From positions 1 through 10,420 of the forward strand of contig JAIEHQ010000176.1 in NCBI GenBank assembly GCA_029065825.1: DNA of 10,420 bases, written 5' to 3'. Below are positions 1 through 5,541 of this stretch, piece by piece. Within the stretch, counting starts at the first letter, position 1. Every line of letters begins with the position of its first letter. The translations under genes and the position numbers were made by a program. Source of the DNA: Alistipes sp. (lineage in GTDB: Bacteria; Bacteroidota; Bacteroidia; Bacteroidales; Rikenellaceae). The notes beneath the pieces are model-generated. The model was not told the origin of the DNA, searched no databases, and saw nothing but the letters and a program-made list of their open reading frames with translations.

Positions 1-294
1 CATCTGGTCACGGGCGGAGAGTCGCTGCGGGTGCCCCCCTCGGTTGCGACGGCCGCCGAGCTGCGTGCCTCGCCCGGGGAGCATACGACGGTGGTGATGA
101 AGCTCTCGCAGAGCCGCGAGGCGGTCCGCGAGGCGGTCGCCCGGGGCGGGGAGTTCGAGTGGCGCTATTTCGAGAATGTCGGCACCGACCGGCAGTTCGT
201 GACCGATTCGCCCGGGGAGATCCTCCGGCGCGAATTTCCCTATTTTTCGCTGCTGGTCGTGCGGCGGCCCTCGTCCGGAGCTTTTTCCGAGTAG
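1..294 (+). CDS. cobI: Precorrin-2 (cobalt-precorrin-2) C20-methyltransferase, C-terminal part
   Basis: The gene is cut by the window start; frame 1 is open from base 1 to a TAG stop at 292-294, giving 97 residues. CobI/CbiL uses S-adenosylmethionine to methylate C20 of (cobalt-)precorrin-2 in the cytoplasm, an early step of corrin ring synthesis. The visible part matches the C-terminal lobe of the tetrapyrrole methylase fold: a TTVVMKL strand (residues about 35-41), a helix, then the FENVG segment, and a PYFSLLVVRR terminal strand, which is the usual end of CbiL. The catalytic N-terminal lobe is outside the window, so the call rests on these C-terminal features and on the cob operon lying 3.4 kb away on the other strand. 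Another tetrapyrrole methylase is possible but would fit less well. Confidence 0.72.
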   Translation, partial: HLVTGGESLRVPPSVATAAELRASPGEHTTVVMKLSQSREAVREAVARGGEFEWRYFENVGTDRQFVTDSPGEILRREFPYFSLLVVRRPSSGAFSE

Positions 295-323
295 GAGCCG
301 GCCCGGCACGGTTCGTGAAGCTG

Positions 324-344
324 CGTTCCCAAAAAACGGGAACG
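324..344 (+). promoter_or_regulatory. Perfect 7-bp hairpin just before the gpmA start
   Basis: CGTTCCC at 324-330 and its exact reverse complement GGGAACG at 338-344 flank a 7-base loop (AAAAAAC). The right arm ends one base before the gpmA ATG. No T-tract follows on either strand, so it does not look like a terminator. In the mRNA it could modulate gpmA translation, and as DNA it could be an operator. Its role is unknown. Confidence 0.5.
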
Positions 345-345
345 T

Positions 346-1092
346 ATGAAAAGAATCGTATTGCTGCGGCACGGCGAGAGCCTCTGGAACAGGGAAAATC
401 GTTTTACGGGATGGACCGATGTCGATCTGACACCCCGGGGCATCGAGGAGGCGCTGCGTGCGGGCGATCAGCTCCGCAGCGAGGGTTTCCGCATCGGCAA
501 GGCGCATGTATCCCTGCTCCGGCGGGCGGTCCGAACCCTGGACTGCGTGCTCGACCGGCTCGACAGGATGTGGATCCCTGTCGAAAAGAGCTGGCGGCTC
601 AACGAAAAACACTACGGAATGCTGCAGGGACTCGACAAGAGCGAGACAGCCGCCCGCTACGGAGAGGAGCAGGTGCGCCTCTGGCGGCGCGGCTACGATA
701 CGGCTCCTGCTCCGCTCAGCGAGGACGATCCCCGCAATCCGCGTTTCGATCCCCGCTATGCCGACGTGCCTGACGGCGCACTGCCCCGCACCGAGTCGCT
801 CGCGCAGACCGTGCGCCGCGTGCTGCCCTACTGGCAGTGTGCCGTGATGCCCGACCTGCGTCGCTACGACGACCTGCTGGTGGTGGCGCACGGCAACAGC
901 CTGCGCGGCGTGGTCAAGCACCTGAAGGGGATCTCCGACGAGGCGATCGCCGAGCTGAACCTGCCGACGGCCGTTCCCTATGTCTTTGAGTTCGACGAGG
1001 GGCTGCGGCTGGTCAGGGATTACTTTCTGGGCGATCCTGCGCTGATCCGCCGCCTGATGCGGCAGGTCGCGGACCAGGGAAAGAGCCGATGA
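346..1092 (+). CDS. gpmA: 2,3-bisphosphoglycerate-dependent phosphoglycerate mutase
   Basis: Cytoplasmic glycolytic/gluconeogenic enzyme that interconverts 3-phosphoglycerate and 2-phosphoglycerate through a phosphohistidine intermediate. The 248-residue product has the usual family length (E. coli GpmA is about 250). The phosphate-accepting motif LLRHGES puts the catalytic His at residue 9; RFTGWTDVDLT follows at 19-29. The acid catalyst lies in LNEKHYG (Glu87), and the second active-site His is in AHGNSLRG (His182). The family's YTS motif is replaced by HVS near residues 54-56, a mild deviation. The ATG at 346 places RHGE at the standard distance from the N-terminus. It lies 51 bases after cobI with no obvious promoter between, so read-through is likely. 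The shorter alpha-ribazole phosphatase CobC shares the RHG fold, but the length and LNEKHYG argue for GpmA. Confidence 0.95.
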   Translation: MKRIVLLRHGESLWNRENRFTGWTDVDLTPRGIEEALRAGDQLRSEGFRIGKAHVSLLRRAVRTLDCVLDRLDRMWIPVEKSWRLNEKHYGMLQGLDKSETAARYGEEQVRLWRRGYDTAPAPLSEDDPRNPRFDPRYADVPDGALPRTESLAQTVRRVLPYWQCAVMPDLRRYDDLLVVAHGNSLRGVVKHLKGISDEAIAELNLPTAVPYVFEFDEGLRLVRDYFLGDPALIRRLMRQVADQGKSR

Positions 1093-1196
1093 GGATAGGG
1101 CGCATCCCGCCCGTCGGGGGAGGGTGGTGCCGCACGGTGCCTGCGGCGGAGGCTTCCAAATCGAGAAAAGGGTGTTCGATGTGTCGGTTTTTCGCT

Positions 1197-1216
1197 CGAA
1201 ACGGTGCGAAACGGTT
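1197..1216 (+). repeat. Tandem 10-bp direct repeat upstream of the AraC-type gene
   Basis: CGAAACGGTG (1197-1206) is followed directly by CGAAACGGTT (1207-1216). They differ only in the last base and their phase is about one helical turn. The pair overlaps the proposed -33 box. AraC-family proteins bind as two helix-turn-helix units in successive major grooves, so this could be a binding site for the neighbouring regulator. That role is inference. The rest of the 179-base gap 1093-1271 shows only a weak GCCGCA/TGCGGC hairpin (1129-1147) without a T-tract. Confidence 0.5.
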
Positions 1217-1245
1217 GTCGTTTTATCCGGAAATCCGTTAATTTG
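1214..1245 (+). promoter_or_regulatory. Probable Bacteroidota-type promoter for the AraC / phosphoesterase unit
   Basis: TTAATTTG at 1238-1245 matches the -7 consensus TAnnTTTG with one mismatch. GTTG at 1214-1217 stands in for the -33 TTTG box, with a 20-base spacer close to the optimum. The predicted start of transcription is around 1252, leaving a leader of about 20 bases before the ATG at 1272. The region is also clearly more AT-rich than its surroundings. Confidence 0.45.
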
Positions 1246-1271
1246 TCGCTACTAATCAAAATGCGGCGTTC

Positions 1272-2231
1272 ATGCAACCCATAGAGATCATCACGATTCG
1301 CTCCTCCTCCCTGCCGAAGCATGAAAAGATCGTCGTCTCGGAGCAGGAGTTGTGCGGAATCTTCTTCTGCCGGGAGGGGGATGCGGATATTCTGCTCGAT
1401 GAGAAGCCCTACCGCATCGGCACGGGCGACATGTACTTTTACTTCCCCTCCTCCCGCGTGCAGGTGGTCCGCAGGAGCGCCGACCTGTGGGGCGAAATGA
1501 TCGTCATCGACATGGGCTTTCTGCAGGAGAACAACGAGAAGGTCAATCCGCGCTGGGGACTTTACCTGCACGAGCATCCCTGCATTTCGCTCAGCGACGG
1601 GCAGCGCGCCCGCATCGAACGCTCCGTCGAGACGCTGCGGCGCAAGGTGCGCGAGAAAGAGACGGAAGAGCTGTCGCCCGCACGCAGGACAATCTACCAC
1701 GAGCAGCTGCTGCTCCTGTTCCGCATCCTCTGCTACGACATTCTGGACATATATCTGGCGGGCAACCCTCTGCAGCCCGTTTCGAACGACCGCAAGGAGC
1801 GCATTTTCCAGAAGTTCATCATCTCGCTCTACCACAACCACCGCAAGGAGCGCGAGGTGACTTTCTATGCCCAGGAACAGTACCTCACGCCCCGCTACTT
1901 CTCGTCGCTCATCAAGGAGAAGTCGGGGCAGTCGGCCCTGCAGTGGATCATCCGCTCGGTTGTGACCGATGCCAAACAGCTGCTGCGCGATCCTGCGGTC
2001 AGCATCAAGGAGATCGCCTCGCTGCTGAACTTCTCGTCGCAGTCCTTCTTCGGGAAATATTTCAAGCAGTATGTCGGCGTATCGCCCTCGGAATACCGGG
2101 CGGGAGCGCTCCTGCGCAACACCCCCCCCCATTCGGATCAGATGAATCAAGACGATGATATACAGAATAATAATATTGCTCATGACGGCGCTGGCGACGG
2201 CCGGCTGCCAGGTGGAGTACCATCCCTATGA
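1272..2231 (+). CDS. AraC-family transcriptional regulator
   Basis: The predicted protein has 319 residues. The N-terminal half (about 20-110) resembles the cupin-like sensing domain of AraC regulators, with a GDMYFYFP strand at 52-59. The C-terminal half is a typical AraC DNA-binding domain: a first helix-turn-helix around 195-216 (LTPRYFSSLIKEKSG), a second around 244-265 (IKEIASLLNFSSQSFFGKYF) and the closing signature GVSPSEYR at 269-276. Such proteins normally end a few residues after this signature. Here a 43-residue tail follows, and its reading frame overlaps the next gene by 77 bases. The tail starts around a run of nine Cs (2122-2130): one C fewer gives a 290-residue protein, one more gives 295 residues ending in an ATGA overlap with the next start. 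The tail is therefore doubtful. The ligand is unknown; the likely targets are its own promoter and the two genes downstream. Confidence 0.88.
   Translation: MQPIEIITIRSSSLPKHEKIVVSEQELCGIFFCREGDADILLDEKPYRIGTGDMYFYFPSSRVQVVRRSADLWGEMIVIDMGFLQENNEKVNPRWGLYLHEHPCISLSDGQRARIERSVETLRRKVREKETEELSPARRTIYHEQLLLLFRILCYDILDIYLAGNPLQPVSNDRKERIFQKFIISLYHNHRKEREVTFYAQEQYLTPRYFSSLIKEKSGQSALQWIIRSVVTDAKQLLRDPAVSIKEIASLLNFSSQSFFGKYFKQYVGVSPSEYRAGALLRNTPPHSDQMNQDDDIQNNNIAHDGAGDGRLPGGVPSL
2122..2130 (+). repeat. Run of nine Cs near the 3' end of the AraC-type gene
   Basis: Nine consecutive Cs fall in codons 284-287 of the regulator, after the DNA-binding domain. Homopolymers of this length slip during replication, transcription and sequencing. 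Either one-base change removes the long C-terminal tail and the 77-base overlap with the next gene. It could be a slippage site or an assembly error; the sequence alone cannot tell. Confidence 0.9.
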
Positions 2232-2955
2232 CACCCGCATCCGGGGTGCCCGGGGAATCAACGCCCGCAACATCGCCCGCATCGAGCAGGCGTGTGCCGG
2301 GCGGCGGACGCTGCGCTTCGCCGTGTTGAGCGACACCCAGCGCTGGTACGACGAGACGCGCGATGCGGTGGCGGCGCTCAACGAGCGGAGCGATCTGGAT
2401 TTCGTGCTCCATGCGGGCGACCTGGCCGATTTCGGCATGCGTGCCGAATTCGAGCGGCAGCGCGATCTGCTCGAACGCCTGCACGTGCCTTACGTGGTGC
2501 TGATCGGCAACCACGACTGCCTCGCCACGGGGGAGCGGATCTTCCGCGAGATCTTCGGGCCTGTGGACTTCGCCTTTACGGCCGGCAACGTGCGCATGGT
2601 CTGCCTGAACACCAATTCGCTGGAGTTCGACCGTTCGCAGTCGGTTCCCGATTTCGATTTCATCGGGAGCCAGCTGACCCGCTATCCGGCCGAGGCCGAA
2701 AGGACGGTCGTCGCCATGCACGCACAGCCCTATTCCGACCAGTTCGACAACGGTGTGGCCCCCTATTTCCAGAGCCGCCTCTGGGAGTTCCCGGGGCTGG
2801 AGTTCTGCGTGCACGGCCACGGCCACCGTTTTCTCGTGGAGGATATTTTCGGCGACGGGGTAAGCTACTACATGTGCGACAACATCCAGAAGCGTTCCTA
2901 TCTGGTGTTTACCATAAACGAAACGGGTTATGATTGCGAGCGGGTCGAATTTTAG
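2155..2955 (+). CDS. Lipoprotein metallophosphoesterase (calcineurin-like)
   Basis: A 266-residue predicted lipoprotein. A short hydrophobic signal (residues 1-17) runs into a lipobox-like TAGC, so Cys18 would be lipidated and the enzyme held on the periplasmic side of a membrane. The mature part has the metallophosphoesterase metal-binding blocks in order: SDTQ at 59-62, GDLAD at 88-92, GNHD at 118-121, a lone His in MHAQP (189) and GHGH at 221-224. The first block is DxQ instead of the usual DxH, so one metal ligand differs; some subfamilies are known to carry this variant. A two-metal phosphomonoesterase or phosphodiesterase activity is likely, but the substrate cannot be read from the sequence. 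It overlaps both neighbours, the regulator upstream by up to 77 bases and the exported protein downstream by 26, which points to one transcript. The ATG at 2155 is chosen because it gives the signal peptide. Confidence 0.85.
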   Translation: MIYRIIILLMTALATAGCQVEYHPYDTRIRGARGINARNIARIEQACAGRRTLRFAVLSDTQRWYDETRDAVAALNERSDLDFVLHAGDLADFGMRAEFERQRDLLERLHVPYVVLIGNHDCLATGERIFREIFGPVDFAFTAGNVRMVCLNTNSLEFDRSQSVPDFDFIGSQLTRYPAEAERTVVAMHAQPYSDQFDNGVAPYFQSRLWEFPGLEFCVHGHGHRFLVEDIFGDGVSYYMCDNIQKRSYLVFTINETGYDCERVEF

Positions 2956-3628
2956 AGGCGGGGTGCTGCTGCTCCTGTGGCTGCTGGGCGCTCTGCTCTC
3001 CGGCGGCGAGTGCCGGGCGCAGGGGTGCGACAGTTGCCGTGTCGCCCCGGAGCGGAGCCGCCGGCTCGACCGGCGCGAGCATGTCGGTTATCAGGGGGTG
3101 GAGCGCATCGTGCCGACCCACCTCAAGGTGCAATATGCCGGCGGCATGGGATTCCTGTCGTTCGGTGCCGGATGGGACTACGGCCGCAAATGCCGCTGGG
3201 AGACCGATGCGCTGGTGGGCTTCGTGCCGCACAACTACTCCGACAAGTTTCACGCGACCTTCACGCTCAAGCAGAACTACATCCCCTGGAGCATCCGTTG
3301 CAGCCGGCGGCTGGCCGTCGAACCCTTTACCTGCGGCATCTACATGAATTTCATCTCGGGCGAGGATTACTGGGTGCGCGAGCCCGACCGCTATCCCACG
3401 AGCCGCTACTACGGCTTTACCTCGCGCATGCGGCTGCATCTGTGTGTCGGACAGCGGCTGACCTACTACCTCCGGGAGGGGAATGCCCTGCGCCATGTCA
3501 CGCTCTTCTACGAGCTGAGCGTGAGCGACCTCGATCTGATCGCCAAGTGCGGCAACCGCACCCTCGCATTGTCCGACATCGTCTATTTTTCGGCGGGGGT
3601 CAAATTCCAGCTGATAAGAAACCGGTAG
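2930..3628 (+). CDS. Exported cysteine-rich protein, possible outer-membrane beta-barrel
   Basis: A 232-residue protein of unknown function. The N-terminus is a signal peptide: Arg9, a hydrophobic core VLLLLWLLGALL (12-23), and a likely signal peptidase I site after CRA (residue 30). A lipobox is not convincing because Glu precedes Cys28. The mature part contains many alternating, aromatic-rich segments such as LKVQYAGGMGFLSFGAGW (65-82) and ends in YFSAGVKFQLI, as expected for amphipathic beta strands of a small outer-membrane barrel; this is inference from pattern only. It has seven cysteines after the signal, including a CDSC (CxxC) pair at 33-36, which is unusual for a barrel protein. Its ATG lies inside the end of the phosphoesterase gene (26-base overlap), so translation is probably coupled and the two may work together at the envelope. 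I do not recognise a named family. Confidence 0.75.
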   Translation: MIASGSNFRGGVLLLLWLLGALLSGGECRAQGCDSCRVAPERSRRLDRREHVGYQGVERIVPTHLKVQYAGGMGFLSFGAGWDYGRKCRWETDALVGFVPHNYSDKFHATFTLKQNYIPWSIRCSRRLAVEPFTCGIYMNFISGEDYWVREPDRYPTSRYYGFTSRMRLHLCVGQRLTYYLREGNALRHVTLFYELSVSDLDLIAKCGNRTLALSDIVYFSAGVKFQLIRNR

Positions 3629-3631
3629 GAA

Positions 3632-3663
3632 CGGAGCCTCGAGAAGGAGGCTCCGCTTTTTTT
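3632..3663 (+). terminator. Rho-independent terminator of the AraC / phosphoesterase / exported-protein unit
   Basis: CGGAGCCTC (3632-3640) pairs perfectly with GAGGCTCCG (3647-3655) around a 6-base loop, followed by C and seven Ts (3657-3663). It starts three bases after the TAG stop of the preceding gene. Confidence 0.93.
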
Positions 3664-3691
3664 CGCGGCACCCGCCTCTGGTGCTGCCGCG
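3664..3691. other. Third hairpin in the convergent junction
   Basis: CGCGGCA (3664-3670) pairs with TGCCGCG (3685-3691). It lies directly between the two terminator-like hairpins and has no T-tract of its own on either strand. It may help to end transcripts of the - strand cob operon, for which no hairpin with a T-tract is visible. Confidence 0.4.
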
Positions 3692-3698
3692 ACAGGCC

Positions 3699-3729
3699 GC
3701 CGGGGCGGGTATGCCCGCTCCGGCTTTTT
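3699..3729 (+). terminator. GC-rich terminator-like hairpin between the convergent gene sets
   Basis: GCCGGGGCGGG (3699-3709) pairs with CCCGCTCCGGC (3714-3724) over 11 positions with one G-T wobble and a TATG loop, followed by TTTTT (3725-3729). The T-tract works for + strand transcripts, as a second barrier against the left unit entering the cob operon. The same hairpin begins five bases past the cbiJ-cbiD stop on the - strand, so it may also end that operon, although there it has no T-tract. Confidence 0.7.
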
Positions 3730-5541
3730 CTACTCCTCCGTGCGGCAGGCGATGCGCCCCTCCTCCGAGATCAGCAGCAGCGAGAGGTGGCCGCCCCGCA
3801 GCAGCGGGGCGCAGTGGCGGCGGCATTCGGCCAGCAGCGCCGGCATGAGGCGGTCGAGGTCGTCGGGCGCGAGCCGCTCCCACAGTTCGCGGGCGAGCGT
3901 TATGCGGCCGATGGCTTCGGCTGCAGTCTCCGTGCAGCCGCTGCGTGCGGCGAGCGCTGCGAGAAACTCCCGGTTCATGACCACCTTGCGGCTGTGGGTA
4001 TCCAGATGGCCCTCGGCCAGCTTGACCGCCTTGCCGAGCATGATGCCCATCGTGACCTCGCGGAAGCCGCAGTCGGCCGCCGCCGCGAGCGTCTCGCCGA
4101 TGAAGTTGCCGTAGTGGACGAAAGCCTGGGGCGGCAGGCCGGGAAATTCGCGCCGGACGTAGGATTCGCTTTTGGCTCCCGAGTTGATGACCAGCCGCGG
4201 GCAGCCTGTGGCCCGGGCCACCTCGATCTCCTTGCGGATCGAGGCGACGAACGCTTCGTTCGAGAAGGGGCGCACGATGCCCGAGGTGCCGATGATCGAG
4301 ATGCCGCCCACGATGCCCAGCTTGGGGTTGAAGGTCCGGGCGGCCAGTTCTTCGCCTCCGGCCACGCTGAGGGTAACATCGGCTCCCGGCAGTCCGCTTG
4401 CGGCGACCGCCTCGCGGATCATGCGGCGCGGGGTGGCGTTCACGGCCGGTTCGCCGACGGGGATGCCGAGGCCCGGCAGTGTGACGCGACCGACCCCCTC
4501 GCCCCGAAAGAAGCGCACCTCGCCGGCGCTGTTGGGGGCGATGCGGACCGTGATGAGGCAGTGGTTGGTGGCATCGGGATCGTCGCCCGCCTCCTTGCGG
4601 ACCGAGGCCGAGGCCCATCCCTCGCCCGAGTCCCCCTGCTCGACGGGCAGGCGGGCTTCGATGCCGCAGGGGAGCCGCAGGAAAACGTGCTCCGGCAGGG
4701 TGCCGCAGCGGAGCAGTTCGAGGGCGGCGTGTGTGGCGGCTGTCGCACAGGTGCCGGTGGTGTAGCCGCTGCGCAGCGGGTAGTAGCCCGGCAGCAGCTC
4801 CTCGATGCGGCGGCGCAATGCTTCGCCGCCTGCGACGGGTTCCAGTCCGGGAGGGAGTGCGGGACGCTGCACGACGAAGAGCGGAATGCCTGCTTCGCGT
4901 GCGGCCGCCGCCTTGCGGGAGAAGTAGCCCGATTCGCCGCTCTCCTTGGTCAGCACGGCATCGGGGCGGAGGCGCTCCAGCAGTTCCCGTTCGTCGTCGC
5001 CCTCGTGGAAGAAGAGCAGCCGTTCGGCGGGAAAGCCCTGCGCGGCGGCCAGCTCCCGCGATTCGGGACGGTCCAGTATGCGGAAGAGGGTATGCGGGTG
5101 GCGGCTCCAGTAGGGGCGCAGCCGGCCGATGGTCTGCACCCCTGTGAGGGCGAGCAGCCGGCGGATGCCGTGCCGTTCGAGCTGGCGCATGGCTTCGTCG
5201 TAATCGGCGCAGCGGACGAGCGTCGCGTTGTCCCGTTCGGCTGCGGGGAACTGCCGTTCGAGCCGCAGGGCGGGAATCTCCAGCGTGCGGGCGACGGCGG
5301 CGACGGTGCGGTGCAGCTCCTCGGCGAAGGGGTGTCCCGCATCGACGAGCAGCCGGATTCCGTGCGAGCGGCAGAAGGCCTCCATCGCGGCGGTGTCCAG
5401 CGCACCCGTGAGCCGCTCGCCGTGCGGCAGCTCGATGCGCTGCTGCGTGCCTCGCGTCGCGTAGAAGTAGGGGCCGCACCCCTCCGCTGCGGTCGCGACG
5501 GCGATGCGGCCCTCGGTCGTGCCGCCCAGGATGAGGATCAT
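3730..5541 (-). CDS. cobK/cbiD: Fusion of cobalt-precorrin-6A reductase and cobalt-precorrin-5B C1-methyltransferase
   Basis: A 603-residue bifunctional enzyme of anaerobic corrin synthesis. Residues 1 to about 250 are CobK/CbiJ, the NAD(P)H-dependent reductase of (cobalt-)precorrin-6A, starting with the nucleotide-binding motif LILGGTTEGR (3-12) and containing LTGVQTIGRLRPYW (132-145) and TKESG (198-202). Residues about 255-603 are CbiD, the S-adenosylmethionine-dependent C1 methylase of cobalt-precorrin-5B: SGYTTGTCATAA (258-269), KEAGDDPDATN (316-326), NATPRRMI (368-375), FNPKLGIVGGISIIGTSG (404-421) and GHLDTHS (511-517). CbiD makes the substrate that CobK then reduces, so the fusion joins consecutive steps. 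CbiD marks the anaerobic pathway. The start is set by the ATGA overlap (5541-5538) with the stop of cbiG-cbiF and by the family N-terminus. It is the last gene of the operon. Confidence 0.95.
   Translation of the reverse strand: MILILGGTTEGRIAVATAAEGCGPYFYATRGTQQRIELPHGERLTGALDTAAMEAFCRSHGIRLLVDAGHPFAEELHRTVAAVARTLEIPALRLERQFPAAERDNATLVRCADYDEAMRQLERHGIRRLLALTGVQTIGRLRPYWSRHPHTLFRILDRPESRELAAAQGFPAERLLFFHEGDDERELLERLRPDAVLTKESGESGYFSRKAAAAREAGIPLFVVQRPALPPGLEPVAGGEALRRRIEELLPGYYPLRSGYTTGTCATAATHAALELLRCGTLPEHVFLRLPCGIEARLPVEQGDSGEGWASASVRKEAGDDPDATNHCLITVRIAPNSAGEVRFFRGEGVGRVTLPGLGIPVGEPAVNATPRRMIREAVAASGLPGADVTLSVAGGEELAARTFNPKLGIVGGISIIGTSGIVRPFSNEAFVASIRKEIEVARATGCPRLVINSGAKSESYVRREFPGLPPQAFVHYGNFIGETLAAAADCGFREVTMGIMLGKAVKLAEGHLDTHSRKVVMNREFLAALAARSGCTETAAEAIGRITLARELWERLAPDDLDRLMPALLAECRRHCAPLLRGGHLSLLLISEEGRIACRTEE

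Noticed and set aside
346..1092. CobC-type alpha-ribazole phosphatase, suggested by the RHG motif beside a cob gene
   Set aside because: The protein has the full GpmA length and the GpmA-specific LNEKHYG and GWTDVDLT motifs.
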